NCBI GenBank assembly: GCA_963767685.1
Contig: CAVYEZ010000001.1
Coordinates: 496,001-560,000 of the forward strand
Reading direction: 5' to 3'
Origin: Trebonia sp963767685
GTDB taxonomy: Bacteria; Actinomycetota; Actinomycetes; Streptosporangiales; Streptosporangiaceae
DNA: 64,000 nt
Shown here: piece by piece, positions 17,964 to 28,617 of the stretch
Layout of the letters: every line of letters begins with the position of its first letter
How positions within the stretch are numbered: position 1 is the stretch's first letter
Notes under the pieces: model-generated
The model's database searches: none
What the model was told of the DNA's origin: nothing
What the model saw: only the letters and a program-made list of their open reading frames with translations
Program-made: the position numbers and the translations under genes

Positions 17964-20048
17964 CTATGACAGCTCGATCGGCGCCACCCCCGGCGGGGTG
18001 AAGCCGAAGATCTCGCCGTAGAACGCCAGCTCGGCCTCAAGTGCGGCGGTGACCGTCTCCGCTTTCCTGAAGCCGTGCGACTCGCCCGGGAACGCGATGT
18101 ACGCGTGCCTGATGCCGTGGTCGGCCAGGTCGGCGGCGATCGCCTCGGACTGCGAGGGCGGGACGATCGGGTCATCGAGGCCCTGGAGGAGCAGGATCGG
18201 GCAGGTGAGCCCGGTGACGTGGCCGACCGGGGCGCGCTCGGTGTAGAGGGCGTCGGACTCCGGCAGCGGGCCGATGAGGCCGTCCAGGTACCGCGACTCG
18301 AAGTCGTGCGTGTCGGTGGCGAACGGCCGCAGGTCGGAGACGCCGTAATAGGACGTCGCCGCCGCGAAGACCGCCTCCTTGGTCCCGGTGAGCGCGGGGC
18401 CGCTGGTCACCGCGGCGAGCGCCGTCCAGCCGCCGGCCGAGCCGCCGCGGATGCCGAGCCGGTCCCGGTCGGCGTCGCCGGACTCCGCGAGGCCGAGGGC
18501 GGCGGTGTACGCGTCCGCGACGTCGACGATGCCCCACTGGCCGCGCAGCCGGTTGCGGTACTCCCGGCCGTAGCCCGTGGAGCCGCCGTAGTTGACGTCG
18601 ATGATGCCGATGCCCCGGCTGGTGAAGAACGCCTTCTCCAGCGAGAGAACCGGGAGCGAGTGCGACGTCGGGCCGCCGTGCACGTGCACGAGGAACGGCG
18701 GGAGCTCGCCCTGCGGCCCCGTCACCCCGGGACTGGCGGGCAGGTAGACGATGGCGTGCACCACGCCGCCGTCCGGGCTGCTGGAAAGCTGTACCGGCCG
18801 CGCGTCCGGCAGGTAGGCAGGGTCGGGAGCGGCCGCCTGCTGGCCCTTGATCACCTCGACCTCGCCGCTCGCGGTGACGCGCAGCACGCTCCACGGCGGT
18901 GCGCGGCCCGCCCGCCACCGTGGTGACCGTCGTGCCGGAGACCGCGAGGTCGCCGCCGGTCGTCCGGTAGCCGGGCAAGTCGACGTCGGTCAGTTCGCCG
19001 GAGGCCGGGTCGAGCACGCCGAGGTGGTGCTCGCCGAGGCCGTGCTGCACCGCCAGCCGCCCGTCGCTGAGCAGGCCGAACGGCCGCCCGCCGAGCTGCC
19101 ACAGCGGCCCGGCGAACTCTTCGGCGAGCGGGTGCAGCGCCCGCGGTGCGGCGCCGGCCGAGGCGGCTACCTCGTACAGGTTCCACCACCCGGAGGCGTC
19201 GGAGATCACGTAGAGCGTCGCGTCGTCGCGCCACAGCGGCGCGAGCACGGACTCTTCGCGGCCGCCCATGACCAGCGCGGCGTCCGCGACGCGCACGGGC
19301 TCACCAGGCCCGGGCTCGTCCGGCCCGGCACCGCCGGGCACGGGAGCGACGCGCAGCTCCGTGCCGTCCCACGGCATGTTGGGGTGGTTCCAGCTGATCC
19401 ACGCCAGCTTCGTGCCGTCGGGTGACGGGGTGGGGAACGCGAAGAACTGCGCGCCGGAGACGAGCACCCGGATGGCGTCGGCGGAAGCCGCGGCCGACGC
19501 CGTCGAGCGGCACCGCGACGATGTCCCGCCGCACCGCCACGCCGCCGCCGACGTGGAAGCCGGCCGGCGGCTCGGCGCCCCCGGCGAGCGGCAGCACCGT
19601 CTCCCGCACGCACCAGATCTCCTGGCTCGCTGGGAGCCAGGACCAGGTCGGCGAAGCGGAAGCCGCCCTCGGCGGGCGTCAGCGGCACCGGCTCGATGCC
19701 CGCCTCTACCGCGCCGCCCGCCGCGTACAGCCGCTGGTCGGCGAAGTTGGCGAAGACGAGGTCGAAGCCTCCGGCCAGCGACAGCGACGGGACGGGCAGG
19801 TACGACTTGCCGCCGTACTCGTGCACCCGGTTCCTGGCGTTCCACGGGGCGGGCAGCAGTTCCCGCGGCTCGCCGGACGCGCCGGCGGACGCCATGATCG
19901 CCGTCCGGCCGCCCTCGGACGGCCGCCGCTCCTGCCACCACACCTCGCCGCCGGCGATGGACGGGTACGCGACCCCCACCGTCCCCCTGGCCACGTCCGC
20001 GGCGCTGATCGGCGACTTCCACGTTCCATAGGCAGCGGTTTCAGTCAT
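17964..20048 (-). CDS. S9-family prolyl oligopeptidase-like serine peptidase (frameshifted)
   Basis: Cleaves short peptides, probably in the cytoplasm, as there is no signal peptide. The N-terminal half is a beta-propeller (for example GEVWWQERRPSEGGRTAIM and LAWISWNHPNMPWDGTEL). The C-terminal alpha/beta hydrolase has the nucleophile Ser in GIRGGSAGGWTALAAV, the Asp in LLLQGLDDPIVPP and the His in FPGESHGFRK. The start is ATG 20048 (MTETAAYGTWKSPIS). Frame changes occur near 19630, 19495 and 18900; the corrected length is about 690 residues, normal for the family. The last 390 nt recur at 13185-13574. The gene is divergent from miaB with a 59-nt gap. Confidence 0.88.
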
Positions 20049-20095
20049 GGACCCATCCAATATCACGGGACGCCCTGCTGGTGCGCGTCCGCCCC

Positions 20096-20101
20096 TATCC
20101 T
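20096..20101 (+). promoter_or_regulatory. -10 element (TATCCT) for leaderless miaB
   Basis: TATCCT ends 6 nt before the GTG start at 20108 and no ribosome site is present, as expected for a leaderless transcript beginning at the GTG. Confidence 0.5.
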
Positions 20102-20107
20102 GGTCAC

Positions 20108-21573
20108 GTGGGAGAAGGACGGACGTACGAGATCCGCACCTACGGGTGCCAGATGAACGTGCACGATTCCGAGCGGGTCGCGGGGCTGCTCGAGGACGCG
20201 GGCTACGTCAAGGCGACCGACGGGCAGCCCGCCCGACCTGGTCGTGTTTAACACCTGCGCGGTCCGCGAGAACGCCGCCGACCGGCTGTACGGCAACCTC
20301 GGCCACCTGCTTCCCGCCAAGAAGGCGCACCAGGGCATGCAGATCGCCGTCGGCGGCTGCCTGGCCCAGATGGAGCGGCAGCAGATCACCGACCGCGCCC
20401 CCTGGGTCGACGTCGTCTACGGCACGCATAACATCGGCGCCCTGCCGAGGCTGCTCGAGCGCGCCCGCGAGCGCCAGGAGGCGCAGGTCGAGTTCGAGGA
20501 GACGCTCACCACGTTCCCGTCCCTGCTGCCCGCCCGGCGCCAGTCCGCGTACTCCGCGTGGGTGTCGGTATCGGTGGGCTGCAACAACACCTGCACCTTC
20601 TGCATCGTCCCGTCGCTGCGCGGCAAGGAGAAGGACCGCCGCCCCGGCGACATCCTCGACGAGGTCAGGGCCCTCGTCGATCGACGGCGTCATCGAGGTC
20701 ACCCTGCTCGGCCAGAACGTGAACTCCTACGGCGCCGAGTTCGGCGACAAGCTCGCGTTCGGCAAGCTGCTGCGGGCCTGCGGCGAGATCGAGGGCCTTG
20801 AGCGGGTCAGGTTCACCTCGCCGCACCCGAGGGACTTCACCGACGACGTGATCGAGGCGATGCGCGACACGCCGAACGTCATGCCGTCCCTGCACATGCC
20901 GCTGCAGTCCGGGTCTGACAAGGTGCTGAAGGCAATGCGCCGCGCCTACCGCCGCGACCGCTACCTCGCGATCCTGGACAACGTCCGCGCGCACATCCCG
21001 CAGGCGGCGATCACCACGGACATCATCGTCGGCTTCCCCGGCGAGACGGAGGCGGACTTCGCCGCGACCCTCGACGTGGTCCGCCAGGCCAGGTTCTCCT
21101 CCGCGTTCACCTTCCAGTACTCGATCCGCGCGGGCACGCCGGCCGCGACCATGCCCGACCAGGTGCCGCGGCCGGTGGTGCAGGAACGGTACGACCGGCT
21201 CGTCGCGCTCGTCGAGCAGGTCGCCACCGAGGAGAACGCGAAGCAGGACGGCGCGGTCGTCGAGGTGCTCGTCGCCGAGGGCGAGGGCCGCAAGGACGCC
21301 GCCACGCACCGCATGTCCGGCCGGGCCCGCGACAACCGCCTGGTGCACTTCGCGCCGCACGGCACCGGCCCGCGCCCGGGCGACGTCGTCACCACCCGCG
21401 TCACTAGCGCCGCACCGCACTACCTGCGCGCCGACGACGCCCCGCTGAGCGTCCGCCGCACCCGCGCGGGCGACGCCTGGGCGGCCCGCCAGCACGCCGC
21501 GCAGCCCGCGGAGGCCGCGTCCGCGGCCGGGCCGGCGCCGGTCCTGCTCGGCATGCCGGCCCGCCGCGGCTAG
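20108..21573 (+). CDS. miaB: tRNA-2-methylthio-N6-dimethylallyladenosine synthase MiaB (two +1 frameshifts)
   Basis: A radical-SAM enzyme that adds the methylthio group to i6A37 in tRNAs reading UNN codons, the step after MiaA. The N-terminal domain has IRTYGCQMNVHDSER and FNTCAVRENAADRLYGNLG, with two of three cluster-binding Cys. The radical-SAM motif is CNNTCTFC (about 20580-20605). A C-terminal TRAM-like domain ends with an Ala-rich tail. Extra bases near 20231 and 20682 break the frame; corrected length is about 487 residues. GTG 20108 is the first start compatible with YEIRTYGC. miaA starts 7 nt downstream, so the two modification enzymes share an operon. Confidence 0.95.
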
Positions 21574-21580
21574 CCCGCGA

Positions 21581-22488
21581 ATGAACCTGATCGCGGTCGT
21601 CGGCGCGACCACGGCGGGCAAGTCCGACCTCGCGGTCGACCTGGCGCTCGCGCTCGACGGAGAGGTCATCAACGCCGACTCGATGCAGCTCTACCAGGGA
21701 TGGACATCGGCACGGCCAAGCTGACCCTCGAGGAGCGCCGGGGCGTCCCGCATCACCTGCTCGACGTCTGGGACGTGACCCAGGCCGCCAGCGTCGCCGA
21801 GTACCAGGACCTGGCGGACGCGGTCATCACCGACGTCACCGCCCGCGGCAAGGTCCCCGTCCTCGTCGGCGGCTCCGGCCTCTACATCCGGGCCGCGCTC
21901 GGCGACCTCGAGTTCCCTGGCACCGACGAGGCGATACGCGAGCGGCTGGAGGCCGAGCTGGGCGAGCGCGGCCCGGCGCCGCTCTACGAGCGCCTGCGAC
22001 GGGAGGACCCCGCCGCGGCCGCCGCCATCCTGCCGAGCAACGGCCGCCGCATCGTCCGCGCGCTCGAGGTCATCGAGCTGTCCGGGCGCCCGTTCAGCGC
22101 GACTATGCCCGGCTACGACGGCGGCCGCCCGGCGGTACAGCTCGGCGTCGAAGTGGACCGCGCGGAACTCGACCGGAGGATCGAGGCCCGCGTCGACCGC
22201 ATGTGGGCGGCGGGCTTCGAGGCGGAGGTGCGGCGGCTGGCCGCCCGCGGCCTGCGCGACGGCAAGACCGCGAGCCGCGCCCTCGGCTACCAGCAGATGC
22301 TCCGCGTGCCTTGACGGCGCGCTGACGCTGGACGCAGGCCCGCGACGAGACCGTCCGCGCTACCCGGCGCTTCGCCCGCCGCCAGGAGTCCTGGTTCCGT
22401 CGCGACCCCCGCGTCCGGTGGCTCGGCGCCGGGCGGCGGGCTGCGGGACCGCGCCGTGGCGGAAATAGCCACCAGGACGAGGGCGTAA
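21581..22488 (+). CDS. miaA: tRNA dimethylallyltransferase MiaA (frameshifted)
   Basis: Transfers dimethylallyl from DMAPP to A37 of tRNA. The P-loop VVGATTAGKSDLAVDLA and INADSMQLYQG lie at the start (21590-21695). A missing base near 21700 shifts the frame, then MDIGTAKLTLEERRGVPHH, VLVGGSGLYIRAAL and ASRALGYQQML follow. Extra bases near 22313, 22334 and 22435 hide the end: reading across gives LDGALTLDQARDETVRATRR, FARRQESWFRRDPRVRWL and a stop at 22486-22488. Corrected length is about 301 residues, as expected. The 7-nt spacing to miaB implies co-transcription. Confidence 0.92.
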
Positions 22489-22879
22489 CTCCGCGTCGTC
22501 GATCAAAGGCTCTGTGCCCGCTATGGGGGCCTTTGCGGGGCCGTACTGTCACGCACAGTAGTAAAAATACGGTCGGTGGCCGGCGCATCACGGCGGGTTC
22601 ACTAGTTAGTTCGGGCTATTCGTCGCCGCGGGTGACTGCCGTTGTCACGCCAATGAGCCCGGCCGGGATCTCCGTCACTGTCGGTGTTCCGCGGGCGGCC
22701 CACTCGCCTGCCAGTGATTGACGCGTCAGTAGCCTCACCGGGCCATATGCGGCTAAACGTGCTCGACGGCGTTTAGCTGCTGTAACGCTGTCGGGGAGCG
22801 ATTTTCCGCTGGTAAGGCCTGGTGAGAGGGAACCCCCCAATGACCGCGTAACCGGGCGAGGAACGGCGTTAGGGATTTC
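22489..22879. other. Intergenic region upstream of the lysozyme-like gene, with a perfect hairpin
   Basis: 391 nt without a convincing gene. An 8-bp inverted repeat, GCTAAACG (22752-22759) and CGTTTAGC (22770-22777), is separated by 10 nt and is followed by about 100 nt of structured-looking GC-rich leader before the TTG/ATG region of the next gene. It could be an operator or part of a leader RNA. I compared it by eye with the cyclic di-AMP riboswitch often found before cell-wall hydrolase genes and could not match the conserved core. Confidence 0.45.
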
Positions 22880-24016
22880 TTGACCGCAGGCACGAGGCGT
22901 AACGGCACCAGCAAGTTCGGCTCCTTCAAGCGGGCGGCAACCGCCCGCTTCGGCGGCGCCGAGGGCCAGGCTCAAGATGGACCGCGGCGTCGTGGAGGTC
23001 TTCGGCTACGACGAGTACGGGGACATCTCGAACGACGACACCGGCGCCTACGCCGAAGACGGCGCTTACGGCTACGAGGAGCCGGCAGACGCCAGGCGGG
23101 GCCCGCGGTGTGGACGCGGGTGACCCTGTCCAGGCGGGTCACGACGCGGAGCCGGGCCGGAACGGCAAGAACTACGCCGGGCGGCACGCGAGCCCCCGGG
23201 GCAAGACGACCCGGAAGCGGGTCGGCAGGGTCGTCCCGGTCGCGGCGGTGGCCGCAACCCTCGCGGCAGGGACGGCCGCCGCGGCCTACGGCCTGGGCGG
23301 CGGCCAGCCGCAGACGGCGCACCTGAACGCGGCGATGTCCGCGGGCTCAGGCAACATCGCCGGCGCGCGCGCTTCCACCGCGGGCAACGCCAACGCGGCC
23401 GCTTCCGGGCTGATCAAGGTGGCCAAGGCCACGGACGGAAGCGCCGCCCGCGCGACCGCGAAGGCGACCGCCAAGGCGACCCCGAGCGCCAAGCCGACCG
23501 CCGCCGCGACGCACGCCGCGGCGGCCAGCGCCCCGGCCGCGACCACGCAGGCGCCCGGCCCCGACCCCGGCGACCAGCGACGTCCAAGCGGCGGCCACGA
23601 CGCTGAGCTGCAACCTGAGCTACGGCATGCTCCCGGACAACGTGACCGCGATCGTCAGCTTCCTGCTCGCGAACGGCTACAGCGACAACGCCGCGGCCGG
23701 CATCGCGGGCAACATGTACCAGGAGTCCAAGGGCGACCCAGAGTCGGAGGGCATGGGCGGCGGCGGCCTCATCGGCTTTACCCCGCTCCCGGCGGGCTAC
23801 GTCACCGGCAACCCGGCCACCGACCTGCAGACCCAGCTCAACGCGGTGCTGACCTACAACCAGGGCTGGGCGTCGTACCTGCCGGCGCTGAACGCGGCCG
23901 CCTCCCCGGCCGACGCCGCCTACATCTACGTCACGGACTTCGAGCGGGCCGGCATCCCGGCCGCGTCCACCCGCGAGGCCTCCGCCGCGAACGTGGCCAG
24001 CGCCTGCGGCATCTAG
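22880..24016 (+). CDS. Membrane-anchored phage-tail-lysozyme-like protein (frameshifted)
   Basis: Probably a cell-wall-acting muramidase-like protein displayed outside the membrane. Four frame segments join by +1 steps near 22975, 23108 and 23575. In order: a short basic N-terminus (RRNGTSKFGSFKRAA), an acidic cytoplasmic stretch (VEVFGYDEYGDISNDDTGAY), a basic patch, one membrane helix (VVPVAAVAATLAAGTAAAAYG), a 110-residue Ala/Thr/Lys/Pro linker, and a C-terminal domain of about 130 residues. That domain has IVSFLLANGYSDNAAAGIAGNMYQES, GLIGFTPLP and AAYIYVTDFERAGIP, the pattern of the phage tail lysozyme family (PF18013-type), with the Glu of YQES the likely catalytic residue. A terminator follows. 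Confidence 0.75.
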
Positions 24017-24047
24017 CTCCTCCCGCCCCGCGCTAGACCGCGAACCC

Positions 24048-24090
24048 GCCCGCCCCCGCGGCCGTACCCCCGAGCGGCCGCGGGGCGGGC
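24048..24090 (+). terminator. Factor-independent-type hairpin after the lysozyme-like gene
   Basis: Arms 24048-24064 and 24075-24090 pair over 16 bp with one extra C, around a 10-nt loop. It starts 31 nt after the stop. There is no U-tract, as is common in high-GC actinobacteria. Confidence 0.65.
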
Positions 24091-24312
24091 TCCCTCTGGC
24101 CGCGTGGCCCCTAGGCCGGGTCGACTGACCCGTCCGCGGTACCGCCCGACCGCGGGACCCGATTCGGCCGTGTCGGCCACAGTGGCACCCGGGCGCCATA
24201 TCTTGGCAATCCGAGCCCAGGCGTCACTGCGGCCTTCAGCCTGGGCACGGGACTCTGCCAGTTCAGGCCGCGTCCGGATGGTTGCGGCACCGGGCCGCCT
24301 GTTACCGGCTCA

Positions 24313-25525
24313 TCACCGCAACCACCGGGTGGGTCCCGCCGATCGCATGCGGCGGCTACAGTCCAGCCGGTAGGCCCGGCGGGCATTCTCGGCACCAATG
24401 AGGCGGGTGATGCGCTCGGCGTCGGCGTAACTCATATCGTCGGCGTCGAGCCTGTCCGTCAGGAACGCGGACAGCGCCCGGCGGAACAGCAGCGTCCCGA
24501 GGTAATACAGCTCGGGCAGCCCGAAGGCATCGGAAGAGAACAGGAACTTCCGCAGCGGCACCAGCTCAAGCGCCTCGGCGAGCAGCGCGGTGGCCCGGGC
24601 GCCGACATTGTGCGTGGCGAGCCCGAGGTCCGCGTAGACCAGCGGGAAGACCTGTGCCAGGTAGCCGGCCTCCCGGTGATACGGGTAGTTGTGCAGCAGC
24701 ATCACCGGCACCCCGGTCGGCTCGAGCGCCCGCAGCAGCCCGGTGAGCAGCAGCGGATTGCACCGGTGGAGGTCGATGTCCCGGTCGCCGTACCCGACGT
24801 GGAACTGGACCGGCAGCCCGAGGTCGGCGCCGCACCAGACGAAGAACCGGTGCAGCACCTCGTCGGCTAGCCGCGGCGGCGCACCGTCCGCGCCGCCGGC
24901 GCCGCCAAGCCAGCGCGACGCGGCGGCGGCGACCTCGCCGTCGCCCGGCCGCCGCCCGTCAAGCTCAAGCCCGACCCGGTACGCCGCGATCGACTTAAAG
25001 CCCACGACGGTGATCCCGAACGAGGGCGTGGTGACTCGGTCTCGCTAAGCGCCGTCCGGTACGCGTCGGGGAAGTCGGCGGCGCGCACTCCCGACCGGCG
25101 CCAGCGACTCCGCGACCTGCTCAAGCCGGACGACCTCGAACGCCGCCGCCCCGGCGAGGCTCGCCGTCTCGCCGGGGGAGAGCAGGCCGGCCGGCGTGTA
25201 CCCGGTGTCCACGCAGAGCGCGGCGAGCCCGGACGCGCCGAGGAACCGGCGGCTCACCTCCTCCAGGCCGAGCGCCGCCCGCCGCTCGACGTAGGAATCG
25301 ACGCTCGCGTGCGGCGGCAGCCCGAGCAGCGGCGGGCACCAGCGCCGCAGCGCGAGCCCGGCCAGCGAGTCGAAGGGCATCCCGTCGGCGGCCGCTTCGC
25401 CATCGGCCTCGTTGAGCAGCCCGGGCCAGATCGCCGCCGGCCCCGAGCAGCCCGTGGCAGTGATGGTCGACCAGCGGCTGCGCGGCGACGAAGGGCAGCA
25501 GGTCCGATACACCCATGCCGTCCAT
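24313..25525 (-). CDS. Amidohydrolase-family protein (frameshifted)
   Basis: A metal-dependent TIM-barrel hydrolase of the amidohydrolase-2 type, like the N-terminal domain of FluG-type proteins. The start ATG 25525 gives MDGMGVSDLLPFVAAQPLVD followed by HHCHGLL, holding the HxH metal ligands. After frame changes near 25440, 25090 and 25040 come PFDSLAGLALRRWCPPLLG, LCVDTGYTPAGLLSPGE, PVQFHVGYGDRDIDLHRC, VMLLHNYPYHREAGYLAQVF and LFSSDAFGLPELYYLG, whose Asp would be the catalytic base. The end is IGAENARRAYRL plus a short tail. Corrected length is about 403 residues. No neighbour suggests a substrate. The reading frame around 25040-25100 is the least certain part. Confidence 0.72.
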
Positions 25526-25852
25526 GCTAGAGGGCCATTGTTTCGCGATGTGATTTGCGTGATCACTGCGGATGAGCGTGGCGCCGTTTCATTAATGGTC
25601 AACGAGCAAGAGAAAACGCACCGGGAATCACGTGAGGCACGGAAAGGCGCCGACCCGGCAATCGCGATATCCCGGCATCACTGAGAGTAAGCATCACAAA
25701 ACTATTTGTGATTTTTTTGCCCTCAGGGTCTGGGTATTTCGCATCCCAGTCGTTACCATCGAATCAAGAGCCAGGCGATAAAGGGATCCGGGCGCAAAAC
25801 TCGCGTCAAGATCTGTTACAGAGAGTTACTTTAATAAGACCCGGAGTAACCG
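25526..25852. other. AT-richer divergent promoter region
   Basis: 327 nt between the divergent amidohydrolase and the surface-protein gene, clearly richer in A and T than its surroundings. The next gene has a CCGGAG ribosome site. The 8-bp palindrome GTGATCAC occurs near 25558. I see no ORF with coding character. Confidence 0.5.
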
Positions 25853-28474
25853 ATGACCGATCCGCGAAACGCTCAGCCCGGCTCTTACGGGACATCCGGA
25901 TATGGCGCCGGAGCCGGGGAAGAATCCCGGATGGCAGTCAATTCCGGGAAAGCCAGCGTCGGGCCACGGTGGCCTGGCGCGGCTAGTCCGGCGGGCTGGT
26001 TCCCGCCGCCGGCCGGGGAAGCGGCCCCCCCGGTCCGGCACAGGGAGCCAGCCCGCTCGGATGGAGCGTCGCCGTACGCCGCGGGGTATTCAGCCTCGGA
26101 GTACGCAGTAGAGACGCGGCCGACCTCGATGTACCTGGTCCCCTGGCAGACCGCGCGCCAGGAGCGGCTCCGTCGCTCCCTCGGGAGACTCCAGGCCCCC
26201 AAGACCCGCTCCGCCCCCGCCGCCCCCGCGGGCCGGACATGCGCTGGCCGTCGCTCGCCGGCCGCGGCCCGCGGAACATCCCCGTGGTCGGCCCCACGGA
26301 GGCGCTGCGCGGCCGGGCCGGCGGCCCCGGGGCCGACGTGCCCCCGGGCGCGGTCCCCGGCCTGCTCGACAAGGAGCGGCAGTCCGGCTGGCAGCTCGCG
26401 CAGCGCGTATGGCGGGAATCCGGCGTCGACTGGGAAGACACGCCCGGGCCCGCCGAATGGTACGAGGCGCCCGATCCCTACGCGCCCGAGCCGTACTCGG
26501 CCGACGCGTACCGGCCCGCCCCGTTCGCGGACTCGTACGTGCCCGACTATTACCCGGACGACCTCGACGACGACCTGATCGACCCGCACCCGACCCGCCC
26601 CGACCTGCCCGTCCTTCCCCCGGCGGACGACTCGCGGCACGGGATGGGCCCGTGGCCGGTCCAGCCGCCGTCCGGCGGCGCCGCGGCCGAAGTTCCCTGG
26701 TCCGGAGCCGGATCAAGACTTCGAGAACGCCGCGGCGCCGGAATCGGCCGCCAAGCAGGCCGGAGCGCAGGCGCCGCCGCTGCCCAGGCGCATCCGCCGG
26801 ATGGACGACAACTGGACCGAGAACCCCCGGGGAGGCTCCTCCGGCCAGGCCCGGGCCCGGTGACCGCGGCGGCCAGGCGCCGCCGCTCCGGCCCGAGGGG
26901 CCCGCCGCTTCTTCCGCGTTCGTGCCGCCCTCACCCTTCGCCCCGGCCTCACCGTTCGCACCCTCGCCGGCGTTTGCGTCGCGCCACTCGTTCGGCCCGG
27001 TCGCGGTGCCGGAGGAGTCCCGGGCGCTCGCGTCGGCGCCGCTCGGCGCCCCGGTGGCGCCCGCCGCGCCTCCGCTGCGCCGGGCCCGACGAGCTTTTCC
27101 GCGCGTGGCAGGGATCGGTAGACGAGGCCGTCGGCCGGCGTGCGCCCAGGTCCCCCGCCGGCCCGCCAGCGCCGGTGTTGACAGCCCCGGGGTCGGCAGT
27201 CCCGGGGCTGGCGGCACCGGCGTCGGCGGCACGGGGTTTGGCGGCACGGGGTTCGGCGGCACGGGGCGGCGCGGGCGCGGTCGGCAGGTCGCGAAGATCG
27301 GCGTGCCCGCCGCGGTCATCGTCACCGTCGGGGCCGGGGCGCTGATGATGCTGACCGGCCGGGCGAACGACATGCTGGCCGAGCGGGCGAGCTCGGGAGC
27401 GCTGTCCGCCGGGCAGCCGAGCGCCAGTGCCGTCCCCGTCAGGCGGCGTCAGGCCGCGGGCCTGACGCCTGGCCGGTACCCGGGCGAGCCACGGCGCGGT
27501 CGGCGTCGCCGCGCTCTGGTCCGCGGGCGGCACCACCATGGCCGTCGGCTACGCGGACGCGCACCCGGCCGTCTGGCGGCACGCCACCGACGGCACCTGG
27601 TCCCTGGTGTCGGCCGCCGCCCTCGGCGGCCTGACCGGGCACCTCACCTCGGTCTCCGAGGGCCCGTCGGGCTGGATCGCCGTCGGGTCGGCGAACGAGA
27701 ACGGGACGGTCGAGCCGGTGGTGTTCTGGTCGCCGGACGGCGTGACGTGGACGCCGCAGCCCGCCCTCACGAACCTCGCCGGAAGCGGCGCGCAGTTCCT
27801 CGGCGTCGCGGCTGGCCCCGGCGGGTACCTGGTCGTCGGCAAGGACGGCGGCGGCAACCAGGCCCGCGCCGCCCTGTGGTGGTCCGCCGACCTGAAGAAC
27901 TGGACGAGCGCGACCAGCGGCGGCGCGGGCTCGTTCGCCACCGCCGCGGTCGCCGTGGGCAACGGCTTCGTCGCGGCGGGCTCGGAGAACAACTGCCACA
28001 CGATCTGGACCTCGCCGGACGGCCAGGAGCTGGACCGCCCACGACCTCGCCAAGCCGTCCGGGGCGACGCACCGCGGCCCTCAGTTCGGTCGCGGTCGAG
28101 CCAGGCCGGCCGCTTCGTGGCGGCGGGCTACGCCACCGACGGCGCCGGCGACCTTCCCATCGTGGTGACCTCCGCCGACGGCGGCGCGCACGTGACCCAG
28201 GTCGTCCTCAGCGCCCCGCAGGGCCAGGCGCACGGTTACCGCGGTCACGGCCACGAGCGACGGCTTCGCCGCCGTCGGCCTCGCGGGCCCGGCCAGCGCG
28301 CAGGCGCCCCGTCGAGTGGACCTCAGCCGGACGGCGTCACCTGGTCCGCCGCCACCCAGGTCACCGCGGCGGGCAGCCAGCCAGATCACCGCCCTGACCG
28401 ACACCGGCACGATGGTCACCGGCACCGCCCAGCGCGGCGCGGCCCCGTCGGTCCTGAACCTTCCCGCTCCCTGA
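25853..28474 (+). CDS. Large membrane-anchored surface protein with propeller-like ectodomain (multiple frameshifts)
   Basis: About 870 residues if one gene. A long cytoplasmic part, rich in Pro, Ala, Gly and Asp, starts at ATG 25853 (MTDPRNAQPGSYGTSGYGAG) and includes LLDKERQSGWQLAQRVWRES and a Tyr/Asp/Pro-rich segment (APEPYSADAYRPAPFADS). One membrane helix follows (GVPAAVIVTVGAGALMMLT, near 27300). The ectodomain is made of repeats such as WIAVGSANENGTVEPVVFWS, TWTPQPALTNLAGSGAQFLG and YLVVGKDGGGNQARAALWWS, each a blade-like VGxxx-WxSxDGxxW unit, so a beta-propeller is likely. At least seven frame changes occur, and the 26235-27490 part is only roughly resolved. The arrangement suggests a sensor or surface binding protein; no function is known to me. 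Confidence 0.55.
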
Positions 28475-28544
28475 GACCGCGACCCGGCCGCGCACCCGCC
28501 CCGGCCGGCAAATCGCCCGTAGTCCTTTTGACCGCCTCCCCGGC

Positions 28545-28597
28545 CAAGATGTGGGATACAAGCGCCCCCGCACCGGGGCCTTGTATCCCACATCTTG
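28545..28597. terminator. Bidirectional terminator hairpin between convergent genes
   Basis: Perfect 18-bp arms at 28545-28562 (CAAGATGTGGGATACAAG) and 28580-28597 with a 17-nt loop. It lies between the plus-strand surface-protein gene (stop 28474) and the minus-strand glcF (stop 28618) and can serve both. Confidence 0.85.
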
Positions 28598-28617
28598 CGC
28601 CTGCCGGGGGGCTTGCG

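Noticed and set aside
22778..22879. Possible cyclic di-AMP (ydaO-type) riboswitch before the lysozyme-like gene
   Set aside because: The setting and the GGGAACC-like stretch are suggestive, but I could not find the conserved core or pseudoknot sequences.
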